DNA of 64,000 nt from Allobranchiibius huperziae (GTDB lineage Bacteria > Actinomycetota > Actinomycetes > Actinomycetales > Dermatophilaceae). The stretch is taken from positions 3,364,929 through 3,428,928 of the forward strand of contig NZ_JACCFW010000001.1 of NCBI RefSeq assembly GCF_013410455.1, written 5' to 3'. The notes under the pieces are model-generated. The model ran no database searches, had not been told where the DNA came from, and saw only the letters and a program-made list of their open reading frames with translations. Position numbers and translations under genes: made by a program. Positions 8,575 to 17,109 of this stretch are shown piece after piece; position 1 is the first letter of the stretch, and every line of letters starts with the position of its first letter.

Positions 8575-9593
8575 GGACCATCGCGGAGCCGACGTTCTCG
8601 GTCATCGTCTGCGCATACACCGAACGGCGATGGCAGGACCTGTGCGAGAGCGTCCAGTCGGTGCTCGAGCAGACCCTGCCCCCGATCCAGCTGCTGGTGG
8701 TCGTGGACCACAACGACGTGCTGCTGCAGAAGGCGCGTCAGCGGTTCGGTGCCCTGAAGCCCGATCACATGGCGATCTCGGTCGTCGCCAACGCCCACCT
8801 GCCCGGCCTGTCCGGAGCTCGCAACACGGGAATCGAAGCCGCCCACGGTGAGGTCCTGGCATTCCTCGACGACGACGCCACCGCCGACCCGCGATGGCTG
8901 GAATCGATGGTCGCGCACTACTCCGACGACCATGTGATGGGCGTCGGCGGATCGGCCCAGCCGTTGTGGCCGGTCGGTGTCCGTCGCCCCGCCACACTGC
9001 CCGCGCCACGCGGCGGTGAACGGGGCGAGTTGGACTGGGTCATCGGGTGCACCTACGAGGGTCTGCCGGCCGACGCGGCCACGGTGCGCAACCTGATGGG
9101 GTGCAACATGTCGATGCGCGCCGAGGTCTTCGGGCAGGTCGGGATGTTCAGCGAGGATCTCGGCAGGATCGGTCGTACCCCGCTGGGGTGCGAGGAGACC
9201 GAGATGTGCATCCGTATCGCGCAGTCGGTGCCCGATTCCTCCTTCGTCTTCGAGCCCCGCGCGCGAGCCGCCCACCGGGTGAGCCCGGATCGGCTGACCT
9301 GGTCCTACCTGTTCTCCCGGTGCTACGCCGAGGGCGTGTCCAAGGCCGCAGTGTCCCGGATGGTCGGGCAGGACGCGGCTCTGGCGTCCGAACGCCGCTA
9401 CGTCGCCGCTGTGCTCCCGCGTGCAGTGCTGCGCGAACTGTTCAACGTCAGTCCGCGCCATCTGCTCGGCGCGGGAGCGATCCTCGCCGGCACAGCGACG
9501 ACGGTGGCCGGTTACGTGCGTGGCAAGGCGGCGAACTACACCCCCACCACGACGCGACCTGCTCCGGCCGACACCGCCGTACCCGCCGCCTGA
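8571..9593 (+). CDS. Family 2 glycosyltransferase
   Basis: 340-residue GT-A glycosyltransferase. VIVCAYTERRWQDLCESVQS opens the domain. The sequence then shows LPGLSGARNTGIEAAHGEVL, the FLDDDA metal motif, CNMSMRAEVF and GCEETEMCIR, in the order seen in GT2 enzymes of cell-surface polysaccharide loci. The C-terminal region (about 300-335) contains a hydrophobic stretch, LLGAGAILAGTATTVAGYV, which may anchor it in the membrane. GTG at 8571 overlaps the preceding stop (GTGA), so the two glycosyltransferases are translationally coupled. It ends 7 nt before the convergent small Cys-rich gene. Confidence 0.88.
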   Translation: MRTIAEPTFSVIVCAYTERRWQDLCESVQSVLEQTLPPIQLLVVVDHNDVLLQKARQRFGALKPDHMAISVVANAHLPGLSGARNTGIEAAHGEVLAFLDDDATADPRWLESMVAHYSDDHVMGVGGSAQPLWPVGVRRPATLPAPRGGERGELDWVIGCTYEGLPADAATVRNLMGCNMSMRAEVFGQVGMFSEDLGRIGRTPLGCEETEMCIRIAQSVPDSSFVFEPRARAAHRVSPDRLTWSYLFSRCYAEGVSKAAVSRMVGQDAALASERRYVAAVLPRAVLRELFNVSPRHLLGAGAILAGTATTVAGYVRGKAANYTPTTTRPAPADTAVPAA

Positions 9594-9600
9594 CCCGACG

Positions 9601-9786
9601 TCATCGGCGGCCGGTCCACCACCAGCGCTGAACGATCTCCACCGGCCCCTTGGGCTCGGCGGGGCGGAAGCGCAGGCACCCGCACTCCCGACGGAACGCG
9701 CAGTCGGTGCCACGCCGCAGGTGCTCGTGCGAATCGAACGTATGCCCGCACATGCATCCTCGTTGTGCATCGACGTTCGGTGCCAT
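9601..9786 (-). CDS. Small Cys/His-rich protein, probable zinc binder
   Basis: 61 residues starting at the ATG at 9786. The sequence has CMCGHTFDSHEHLRRGTDC followed by CGCLRFRP: five Cys and two His within about 30 residues, an arrangement suited to one zinc site. Such short proteins occur scattered in Actinobacteria without assigned function. The frame is open for a further 31 codons upstream without cysteines, so the shorter start is preferred. It lies between the convergent glycosyltransferase and the end of the allantoicase gene and is probably not part of either operon. Existence of the gene is likely from its composition; function unknown. Confidence 0.6.
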   Translation of the reverse strand: MAPNVDAQRGCMCGHTFDSHEHLRRGTDCAFRRECGCLRFRPAEPKGPVEIVQRWWWTGRR

Positions 9787-9883
9787 GGCAGCAATTTTAT
9801 GGTGTGGACCTCCCAGGGTGGGCACGGACCTCCCCTCGGCGCGTGAATCGCGGGGACTCCCGGGGGTGCTCGACGTCACACCC

Positions 9884-10942
9884 TCACTGTGCCATCACAC
9901 CGCCGGCATTGCGCCACCGCGCGCCGATGTCGGACCGGCCACGATCGGTCAGCGGTCCCCACAACCGCACCCGCGCCATCCCACCGTCCGGGAAGACCTC
10001 GAGCCGGGCCGCGACGATATCCGGGCTGTTCTGTCCCTCCAGCCCATCCAGGCCATCCATGCCATCGATGGCCGAAACCCGGAACCGGTGACGGGTGTCC
10101 GGCTGCAGGCGCGTGCGGGGCAGGATCTCGACCTGCTGGCCGTCGACCGAGGTGCCGGTGAGACGCGCCCACCCCGGCGCGTTGCCGACGAAGTGCCGCG
10201 TGTCGAGTTCGACGATGCGGACGGCGCCCGGTCCGGCGAGCGCGAACTGCACCCAGTCGTGGCCGTCGTCGCGCCGGCGGGAGGTCTCCCACCCCTCGCC
10301 CATCGAGCGTGCCTCCCCGGGCAGGATGAGGTTGGCCGGCGCCGAGTAGAACATGTTCGAGCAGTCGGTGACCTTGCCGCCGAGTTCGACGGCCACCAGG
10401 TCGACCTGACCCTGCGCCACCAGACGAGGGTCGGGCACGACCTCACCGTGCACCCGCAGGCGCGCGATGCCGCCGTCCGGGTGCATCCGCAGCCGCACGT
10501 GCGACACCAGGCGACGCTGCGACACCGTGAACGGATTGACGCTGTCCCCTTCGACCGGCTGCACCCCGACCAGCTCGAACCAGTCGGCGTCGGAGAGTTC
10601 GTCGGGCGCGGGGTAGCCGTCGATGTACGCGCCCTGCAGCGACACCTGCGGCGGGTAGTTGCCCGTGAAGAACGAGGTGTCGACCAGGACGCCGTGCACG
10701 ATGCCCGGCGAGCCGAGCCGGATCACGGCCCAGTCGATCCCGGGCTCGCGGCGACGCCGGGTCTCCCACCCGTCGTACACCTGACCCTTGTTGCCGAAGG
10801 TGAAACTGGCGTACGTCGGGGCGTCGGCCTTGATGAGGTTCTCCTTCTCGGCGAACAGCTCGTCGCTGGCCGCCACCACCCCTGCTCCCAGACGGCGCGA
10901 GGCCAGGTCGGGCAGTCGGGTGAAGTCCGGGGCGTCGTTCAT
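9884..10942 (-). CDS. alc: Allantoicase
   Basis: Hydrolyses allantoate to ureidoglycolate and urea in purine degradation. 352 residues with the family's two repeated jelly-roll halves: ASRRLGAGVVAASDELFAE at the start, GWETRRRREPGIDWAVIRLG in the first half, and the matching GWETSRRRDDGHDWVQFALA in the second; HGVLVDTSFFTGNYPPQ is also characteristic. It is the last gene of the leftward operon hyi-glxR-gcl-glxK-allB-alc and overlaps allB by 4 nt. The next step, cleavage of ureidoglycolate to glyoxylate, has no recognisable gene in the window although glyoxylate-using genes lie upstream in the same operon. Confidence 0.96.
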   Translation of the reverse strand: MNDAPDFTRLPDLASRRLGAGVVAASDELFAEKENLIKADAPTYASFTFGNKGQVYDGWETRRRREPGIDWAVIRLGSPGIVHGVLVDTSFFTGNYPPQVSLQGAYIDGYPAPDELSDADWFELVGVQPVEGDSVNPFTVSQRRLVSHVRLRMHPDGGIARLRVHGEVVPDPRLVAQGQVDLVAVELGGKVTDCSNMFYSAPANLILPGEARSMGEGWETSRRRDDGHDWVQFALAGPGAVRIVELDTRHFVGNAPGWARLTGTSVDGQQVEILPRTRLQPDTRHRFRVSAIDGMDGLDGLEGQNSPDIVAARLEVFPDGGMARVRLWGPLTDRGRSDIGARWRNAGGVMAQ

Positions 10943-12336
10943 GGCGTCTCCTTGGGGTCGTGCTCACGGCTCGTTGCGATGCGGGTCGGGGCAGGGGTGT
11001 CGCTGCGGACGAGGAAGCGGCCATCCGCGTGTGCGGTGCTCGCCTCGCGCCCTCCTAGCCAGGTACGCCGGGCTGCCCCGCGCAGGGTGATCCCGTCGTA
11101 CGCCGTGAGCTTGTTCTTGTGGTGCAACCGCCGGGCGTCGACGGTCAGGCTCTCCTCTGGTGCGAAGGCGACCAGATCGGCACGTCGGCCGACGTCGATG
11201 CCGCCCTGCTCGGTCAGGCCCACGACGGCGGCCGGCCTCGTACTCATCCAGTCGACGACGCGCGCCAGCTCGATGCCCCGCTCACGGGCACCCGTCCAGA
11301 CGGCCCGCAGGGCGACCTCGACGGATGCGACGCCGCCCCAAGCGGTGCCGAGGTCCCCGGAGTCGAGCTGTTTGAGGTCCACCGTGCAGGGGGAATGGTC
11401 GCTCACGACCATGTCGATCGTGCCGTCACTCAGTCCCTCCCAGAGCTCGTCGCGATTGCTCTCGCCACGGATCGGGGGGCAGCACTTGTGCGTGGTGGAG
11501 CCGTCGCGGATGGTCTCGGCGGCGAAGGTCAGATAGTGCGGACACGTCTCGACGGTCAACGGCAGACCCTCCGCCTTGGCGGCGCGCAGCTCATCGAGGG
11601 CGGCGGCGCTCGACAGGTGCAGGATGTGCGCACGGGCGCCCGTGCTGCGGACGGCCTCGATGACGGTGTGGATCGCGGACACCTCGCTGGAGTCCGGGCG
11701 GGAGGCGACGAAGTCGGAGTACTGCCGACCGCGGGCCTGCGGAGCCGCCGCGATCACGTCCGGATCCTCGGCATGCACGATCATCAGCGCACCGAGCTCG
11801 GCGACGCGCTGCATGTACTGGACCAGTTCGCTGCTCGACAGTGGCGGAAACTCCGGCACCCCGGAGTCGATCAGGAAGCACTTGAAGCCGAACACCCCGG
11901 CGTCGTGCAGCGGCCCGAGCTGGTCGAGATTGCCCGGGACCGCGCCGCCCCAGAACCCGACGTCCATGAAGCACTGACCCCCCGCCGCGTCCTGCTTGAC
12001 CCGCAATGCCTGCAGCGTGGTCGTGGGCGGCAGGCTGTTGAGCGGCATGTCCAGCAACGTGGTGGTCCCGCCGCTGAGGGCAGCACTCGTCGCGGACGTG
12101 AAGCCCTCCCAGTCGGTGCGGCCGGGCTCGTTGACATGCACGTGCGTGTCGACAATCCCCGGCACCAGCACCTCGTCGTCGGCCAACCGGATGCGTTCGC
12201 CGCTCCAGTCGGCGTCGGCGTCGACCGTCCCGACCGCGGCGATGGTCCCGGCGCGGACACCGACGACGGCCGGCCGCTCGATCCCGGCGACGACGGCCCG
12301 GGATGCCACGAAGATCTGATCGAATGCCTCGGGCAT
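10939..12336 (-). CDS. allB: Allantoinase
   Basis: Opens the hydantoin ring of allantoin to give allantoate. 465-residue amidohydrolase of the dihydroorotase/hydantoinase group with the full two-metal centre: DTHVHVNEPG (HxH), the carbamylated Lys in FGFKCF, His in VHAEDPD and in HILHLSS, and the Asp in VSDHSPC. The Asn-Glu-Pro-Gly-Arg run after HVH is typical of allantoinases. The start ATG 12336 lies 2 nt after the glxK stop, and its own stop overlaps alc. Length and motif order fit the bacterial enzyme. Confidence 0.96.
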   Translation of the reverse strand: MPEAFDQIFVASRAVVAGIERPAVVGVRAGTIAAVGTVDADADWSGERIRLADDEVLVPGIVDTHVHVNEPGRTDWEGFTSATSAALSGGTTTLLDMPLNSLPPTTTLQALRVKQDAAGGQCFMDVGFWGGAVPGNLDQLGPLHDAGVFGFKCFLIDSGVPEFPPLSSSELVQYMQRVAELGALMIVHAEDPDVIAAAPQARGRQYSDFVASRPDSSEVSAIHTVIEAVRSTGARAHILHLSSAAALDELRAAKAEGLPLTVETCPHYLTFAAETIRDGSTTHKCCPPIRGESNRDELWEGLSDGTIDMVVSDHSPCTVDLKQLDSGDLGTAWGGVASVEVALRAVWTGARERGIELARVVDWMSTRPAAVVGLTEQGGIDVGRRADLVAFAPEESLTVDARRLHHKNKLTAYDGITLRGAARRTWLGGREASTAHADGRFLVRSDTPAPTRIATSREHDPKETP

Positions 12337-12338
12337 GG

Positions 12339-13466
12339 TCAGCGGGTCCTTTCCAGCACGTCGGTGAGCAGCGCCGCGGCGCGGCGTTCCAGCAGCGGGC
12401 CGGCGTCCTTGATACAGGTCGCGACGTCGGGCTCGATGTCCGTCAGCGCGTAGGCAGCGTCGATACCGGCGAGATGCAGTTCCTCCGCTGAGACCGTCAC
12501 CCGCCCGGCGACGGCGTGCACGGGGATGCCGGCCGTCCGTCCCGCGTTCGCCACTCCCATCGGCGTCTTCCCGCGCAGACTCTGTGCGTCGAGGGATCCC
12601 TCCCCCGTGATCACCAGATCGGCTCCGCGCAGCGACTCGGTGAACGAGGTGATCTCCAGGAGCGTCTCGATGCCGGACCTCAGCCGGGCGCCGAGCAGCA
12701 GGGCGGCGTATCCCGTTCCGCCGGCCGCCCCCGCGCCCGGACGACGTGCGAGCGTGCGGTCACCCAGCGACGCGAAGTGTGCGAGCGCGTCGTTCAGGAC
12801 GCGCACCTGGTCGGGGTCGGCGCCCTTCTGCGGGCCGTACACGGCGGCGGCACCGTGCTCACCCGTCAGCGGATTGTCCACGTCGCAGGCGAGTTCGAGA
12901 CGGACCCCGGCCAGGCGCGCGCGGGCCGCGGTCAGGTCGACCCGGCGTACGTCGATCAACGCGCCGCCGCCGGGGCCGACAGGACGTCCCGCGGCGTCCA
13001 GGATGCTCGCGCCGAGCGCCGACAGCATCCCGGCACCGCCATCGGTGCTGGCACTGCCACCGACGCCGACCACGAGGCGACCGCACCCGGCGTCCAGAGC
13101 CGCGCCCATCACCTGTCCGAGGCCCCGGGTCGACGAGGTCATGGGCGCCGCCGCACCGCTCGGGAGCAGTTGCAGGCCGCAGGAGTTGGCCAGTTCCACC
13201 ACGCAGGTGACGCCGCTTCGCTCCGCGAGCATCGCGTACCTCGCCTCGACCGGTGCACCGGTGGGTCCGTCCACGGTGACCGTGCGAGAGTCGAAACCCG
13301 CGTCGATCGCGGCATCGACCGTGCCGTCGCCGCCGTCGGCCGCCGGTGCGGTGACGACCTCGATCGAGGGATCCACCGACCGCAGGCCCGCGGCGATGCG
13401 AGCCGCGGCGTCCCGAGCGGTCAGCGAGCCCTTGAACTTGTCGACGGCGACGACGATGCGCATCAT
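12339..13466 (-). CDS. glxK: Glycerate kinase
   Basis: Phosphorylates D-glycerate (2-kinase type in the GlxK/GarK family) so that carbon from glyoxylate enters glycolysis. 375 residues with the family features VAVDKFKGSLTARDAA at the N-terminus, PAADGGDGTVDA, GVGGSASTDGGAGML, and the C-terminal VITGEGSLDAQSLRGKTP. The TGATG junction shows a one-base overlap with the gcl stop; a second ATG three bases downstream is also possible (MMRIV). It follows gcl directly, as in enterobacterial glyoxylate operons. Confidence 0.95.
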   Translation of the reverse strand: MMRIVVAVDKFKGSLTARDAAARIAAGLRSVDPSIEVVTAPAADGGDGTVDAAIDAGFDSRTVTVDGPTGAPVEARYAMLAERSGVTCVVELANSCGLQLLPSGAAAPMTSSTRGLGQVMGAALDAGCGRLVVGVGGSASTDGGAGMLSALGASILDAAGRPVGPGGGALIDVRRVDLTAARARLAGVRLELACDVDNPLTGEHGAAAVYGPQKGADPDQVRVLNDALAHFASLGDRTLARRPGAGAAGGTGYAALLLGARLRSGIETLLEITSFTESLRGADLVITGEGSLDAQSLRGKTPMGVANAGRTAGIPVHAVAGRVTVSAEELHLAGIDAAYALTDIEPDVATCIKDAGPLLERRAAALLTDVLERTR

Positions 13467-15247
13467 CAGTCCAGCAACGCCACGACCGCACCGGGCGCGT
13501 CCTCGCCCCGGGCGGCCAGCTCTTCGAACTCCACGATGTTGTCCAGTTCGGTACCCATCGACACGTTGGTCACGCGCTCCAGGATGACCTCCACGACGAC
13601 CGGCACGCGGAATTCGTCGCGAAGTTTCTTCGCGTCCTCCAGCGCGTCCCGGATGGCGTCCGGTTCGGTCACGCGGATGGCCTTGCAGCCCAGTCCTTCC
13701 ACGACTCGGACGTGATCGACGCCGTACCCCTTCACGGTCGCGTTCGCACCCTCCTCGGCGTTGATGTTGTCGAAGGCGAGCTGCACGCAGTAGTCCATGT
13801 CGAAGCCGCGCTGACTCTGCCGGATCAGGCCGAGGTAGGCGTTGTTCACCACGACGTGGATGTAGGGGATGTTGAACTGCGCGCCCACGGCCAGCTCCTC
13901 CAGCAGGAACTGGAAGTCGTAGTCGCCCGAGAGCGCGACGACGTTGGCGTCAGGGCTCGCCGTGGCCACCCCGAGTGCCGCCGGGAGCGTCCAGCCGAGC
14001 GGACCGGCCTGCCCGGCGTTGATCCAGTGCCGGGGGTGGTAGACGTGCAGCAGCTGCGCGGCCTGGATCTGCGACAGCCCGATCGTCGAGACGTACGTCG
14101 CGTCGGTCCCGAACGCGGCGTTCATCTCCTGGTAGACCCGCTGCGGCTTGATCGGCACCACGTCGAAATTGGTCTTGCGGTGCAACCGGCCGCGACGTTC
14201 GCGACACTCCTGCGCCCAGGCCGAGCGGTCGGGCAGCCGGCTCCCCTGCCCGACCTCGATCAGGCGGCGCAGCGCGGCGCCCGCGTCCGAGACCACGCCG
14301 TAGTCGGGAGCGAAGACGCGGCCGATCTGGGTGGGCTCGATGTCGACGTGCACGAAGGTGCGCCCGGCGGTGTAGGTGTCGATGCCGCCGGTGTGCCTGT
14401 TGGCCCACCGGTTGCCGATGCCGAGCACGAAGTCCGCGGCGAGCAGGGTCTCGTTGCCGTAGCGGTGCGACGTCTGCAGACCGACCATCCCGGCCATCAG
14501 GGGGTGGTCGTCGGGGATGGCGCCCCACCCCATGAGGGTGGGGATGACGGGGATGCCGGTGAGCTCGGCGAACGCCACCAGGTCCTCGGCCGCGTCGGCC
14601 GTGACGATGCCACCGCCCGCGACGATCACCGGACGCTCGGCGGCGGCCAGCATGTCGAGGATCCGCTGCGCCTGGGCGGCAGTGGCCTCGGGTCGGGCCA
14701 CCGTCAGCGGCTCGTAGGTGTCGATGTCGAAGTCGATCTTCGCCATCTGCACGTCGATCGGCAGGTCGATCAGCACGGGCCCGGGACGCCCCGATCGCAT
14801 CAGGTGGAAGGCCTTGCTGAAGGTGCCGGGCACCTGGCCCGCCTCCATCACCGTGACGGCCCACTTGGCCACCGGTGCGGCGATCGCGGCGATGTCGACC
14901 GCCTGGAAGTCCTCCTTGTGCAGCTTGGCCACCGGTGCCTGACCGGTGATCGCGAGCATCGGGACGGAATCGGCGGAGGCGGAGTACAGCCCGGTGATCA
15001 TGTCGGTGCCGGCCGGCCCCGACGTCCCCACGCAGACGCCGATGTTGCCGGCGGCCGCGCGGGTGTAGCCCTCGGCCATGTGCGAGGCGGCCTCGACATG
15101 ACGGGCCAGCACGTGCCTGATCCCGCCGTGGTCGCGAACCGCGCTGTAGAACGGGTTGATGGCGGCGCCGGGCAGCCCGAACAGCTGTGTCGCGCCCTCC
15201 TTCTCCAGGATGAGTACGGCGGCGTCGACCGCCCGCATGACCGTCAC
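13466..15247 (-). CDS. gcl: Glyoxylate carboligase
   Basis: Thiamine-diphosphate enzyme joining two glyoxylate molecules into tartronate semialdehyde with loss of CO2. 593 residues, the same length as the E. coli enzyme. Visible: [20 protein letters not shown] at the N-terminus, where this family has Val in place of the usual catalytic Glu further on ([12 protein letters not shown] keeps the family pattern). It also has the [19 protein letters not shown] stretch, and the ThDP motif [12 protein letters not shown] ... [10 protein letters not shown]. The GTG start at 15247 overlaps the glxR stop by 4 nt. An open frame continues upstream but corresponds to antisense reading through glxR. Confidence 0.96.
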   Translation of the reverse strand: MTVMRAVDAAVLILEKEGATQLFGLPGAAINPFYSAVRDHGGIRHVLARHVEAASHMAEGYTRAAAGNIGVCVGTSGPAGTDMITGLYSASADSVPMLAITGQAPVAKLHKEDFQAVDIAAIAAPVAKWAVTVMEAGQVPGTFSKAFHLMRSGRPGPVLIDLPIDVQMAKIDFDIDTYEPLTVARPEATAAQAQRILDMLAAAERPVIVAGGGIVTADAAEDLVAFAELTGIPVIPTLMGWGAIPDDHPLMAGMVGLQTSHRYGNETLLAADFVLGIGNRWANRHTGGIDTYTAGRTFVHVDIEPTQIGRVFAPDYGVVSDAGAALRRLIEVGQGSRLPDRSAWAQECRERRGRLHRKTNFDVVPIKPQRVYQEMNAAFGTDATYVSTIGLSQIQAAQLLHVYHPRHWINAGQAGPLGWTLPAALGVATASPDANVVALSGDYDFQFLLEELAVGAQFNIPYIHVVVNNAYLGLIRQSQRGFDMDYCVQLAFDNINAEEGANATVKGYGVDHVRVVEGLGCKAIRVTEPDAIRDALEDAKKLRDEFRVPVVVEVILERVTNVSMGTELDNIVEFEELAARGEDAPGAVVALLD

Positions 15248-16128
15248 TTGGAACCTCCGGAGAGTCGTTCGACACCCTGCAGCAGCGCCGAATGGTCCAG
15301 GCCGCCACCGCCGCACGCGCGCACCGAGGCGACCAGCTGAGCCGCGAGCGCGCCGAGCGGCAGCACGACCCCGGCCTCCCGCGCGGCGGAGGTGACGATG
15401 CCCATGTCCTTGTGGTGCAGGTCGATCCGGAATCCCGGCTCGAAGCTGCGGGTGGTCATGTTGTCGCGCTTCTGCTCGAGCACGGCGCTTCCCGCGAGGC
15501 CGCCGCCGAGCACGTCGAGCGCGGCCTTCGTGTCGACGCCGTACGCCTCGAGGAAGACCAGGGCCTCGGCGACGGCCTCGATGTTGATCGCCACGATCAG
15601 CTGGTTGGCGGCCTTGACGGTCTGGCCGGCACCCGACGGACCGACGTGGACGACGGTCTTCCCGACGACGTCGAGCAGCGGCTGGGCGAGCTCGAAGTCC
15701 TCCGCCGAGCCGCCGACCATGATCGACAACGCGGCGTTCTTCGCACCCGCCTCGCCGCCTGAGACGGGAGCGTCGATGATCCGCAGGCCCCGAGCCTTCG
15801 CGGCCGAGGCGAGCTCGGCCGTGACGTCCGGGCGGATCGAGGAGAAGTCGATGATCAGCGCATCGGACGCGGCGGAGTCGAAGACCCCGCCCTCGTCCTG
15901 CAGCACCGATGCGACGTGCGGGCTGTCGGGCACCATCACCGCGATCACCTCCGCGTCGCGGATCGCCTCGGCGGCGGAGCTCGCGGCGCGACCTCCCGCG
16001 GCCACCAGGGCCGCCGTCTTGTCCGGCGTGGGGTCGTATCCGGTCACCTGGTGGCCGGCCTCCTGCAGATGAACTGCCATCGGGCTGCCCATGATGCCCA
16101 GGCCGATGAAGGCGATGCGCGTGCTCAT
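15244..16128 (-). CDS. glxR: 2-hydroxy-3-oxopropionate (tartronate semialdehyde) reductase
   Basis: Reduces tartronate semialdehyde from Gcl to D-glycerate with NAD(P)H. 294 residues of the beta-hydroxyacid dehydrogenase family: Rossmann motif [15 protein letters not shown] at residues 7-21, the substrate motif [11 protein letters not shown], and the catalytic Lys in [10 protein letters not shown]. The C-terminal helical domain ends with the [12 protein letters not shown] pattern. Starts with ATG 16128, overlapping the hyi stop by 4 nt. Position between hyi and gcl agrees with its role. Confidence 0.95.
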   Translation of the reverse strand: MSTRIAFIGLGIMGSPMAVHLQEAGHQVTGYDPTPDKTAALVAAGGRAASSAAEAIRDAEVIAVMVPDSPHVASVLQDEGGVFDSAASDALIIDFSSIRPDVTAELASAAKARGLRIIDAPVSGGEAGAKNAALSIMVGGSAEDFELAQPLLDVVGKTVVHVGPSGAGQTVKAANQLIVAINIEAVAEALVFLEAYGVDTKAALDVLGGGLAGSAVLEQKRDNMTTRSFEPGFRIDLHHKDMGIVTSAAREAGVVLPLGALAAQLVASVRACGGGGLDHSALLQGVERLSGGSK

Positions 16129-16988
16129 ACGGTGCTCCTGTCGTTGGTCTCGCGGACGTTGTCGGCGCCGGTCGCGCCTCGTTCGCCCCTCGGCAGCCAG
16201 CCGTCCAGGCCGGCTTCGGTGGTGGAGGCGGTCTTGTACTCCAGCGCCACGTAGCCGCGGTATCCCGCGTCCTGCAGCCGGCGTACGTACCCCGCCAGGT
16301 CCAGCCGACCGGTGCCCGGTTCACCACGCCCGGGATCGTCGGCGATCTGCACGTGGCCGACGCGGTCGCCGTACTCACGGACGACCGCGTCGAGGTCGTC
16401 GCCGTTCGCCGCGAGGTGGTAGAGGTCGCAGAGGAACTGCACGTTGTGGACGCCGGTCTGCCGCCGGACCCGATCGATGACCGCGAACACGTCGGCCGCG
16501 GTCTTGAGGGGGTAGTCCGGACACCCGCTCACCGGCTCCAGGAGTACGACGCCGCCGATCTCGGCGACCGCCGCGGCCGCCGTAGCGAGTGCCCGGACGC
16601 CGGCCGCGTCGCTCGCGGCGACGTCGGCACCGGGCACGCGGTTGCCGTAGAGGGCGTTGAACGCGCGGCACCCGCTCCGGCGGCCGAGCTCGACGACGAC
16701 CGGGATGTTGGCCAGGAACTCCTGCTGCCGTTCCACCCAGCTGACCAGGCCGCGCTCGCCGCCCGGCATGTCGCCGGCGAAGAAGTTCAGGCCGATGAGC
16801 CGCACTCCGGCGTCCTGCACGGCACGGATGAAGTCGTCCTGCTCCTTCTGGGTCGGCGTCGCCGTCTCCCACGGCCACCAGCACTCGATGGCGTCGAAGC
16901 CGGCGGCCCGCGCCGCGACGGGACGCTGCAGGAAGGGGATCTCGGTGAACAGGATCGAGATGTTCACCGCGTACCGGGTCGAAGTCAC
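16125..16988 (-). CDS. hyi: Hydroxypyruvate isomerase
   Basis: Interconverts hydroxypyruvate and tartronate semialdehyde. TIM-barrel protein of the xylose-isomerase-like (AP endonuclease family 2) fold, about 287 residues: [18 protein letters not shown] at the start, [40 protein letters not shown] with a metal Glu, [12 protein letters not shown], and [15 protein letters not shown] chose GTG 16988 because AAGGAG (16996-17001 on the reverse strand) lies seven bases upstream of it. The ATG two codons earlier at 16994 would have only a one-base spacer. First gene of the six-gene leftward operon, with two operator-like sites immediately upstream. Confidence 0.92.
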   Translation of the reverse strand: MTSTRYAVNISILFTEIPFLQRPVAARAAGFDAIECWWPWETATPTQKEQDDFIRAVQDAGVRLIGLNFFAGDMPGGERGLVSWVERQQEFLANIPVVVELGRRSGCRAFNALYGNRVPGADVAASDAAGVRALATAAAAVAEIGGVVLLEPVSGCPDYPLKTAADVFAVIDRVRRQTGVHNVQFLCDLYHLAANGDDLDAVVREYGDRVGHVQIADDPGRGEPGTGRLDLAGYVRRLQDAGYRGYVALEYKTASTTEAGLDGWLPRGERGATGADNVRETNDRSTV

Positions 16989-17000
16989 CGTCATTCTCCT

Positions 17001-17040
17001 TGTTCCGCATCGTGGAAGGCGTATTCCGCGATTCAGAATA
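17001..17040 (-). promoter_or_regulatory. Operator pair at the hyi-glxR-gcl-glxK-allB-alc promoter
   Basis: Two imperfect palindromes, TGTTCCGCATCGTGGAAGG (17001-17019) and TATTCCGCGATTCAGAATA (17022-17040), with centres exactly 21 bp apart. On the coding (reverse) strand the right site contains TATTCT, which could be a -10 element with TTACGG 17 bp upstream (17058-17063). The inner site ends next to the Shine-Dalgarno of hyi. A repressor bound here would block both polymerase and early elongation. The same pair geometry recurs at three other promoters of the purine cluster. Confidence 0.7.
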
Positions 17041-17109
17041 GCTGGAGGAAGGCACATCCGTAAACCCCTTCGGCCGGAAGGCCCCTCTCTGCCGCGAACC
17101 GCCGCGAAG

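Noticed and set aside
8229..9794. Long open frame antisense to the second glycosyltransferase
   Set aside because: No recognisable domain and crosses the end of a real gene.
13712..15340. Long open frame antisense to gcl
   Set aside because: His/Val/Gly-rich translation without a domain; gcl on the other strand has the correct length and motifs.
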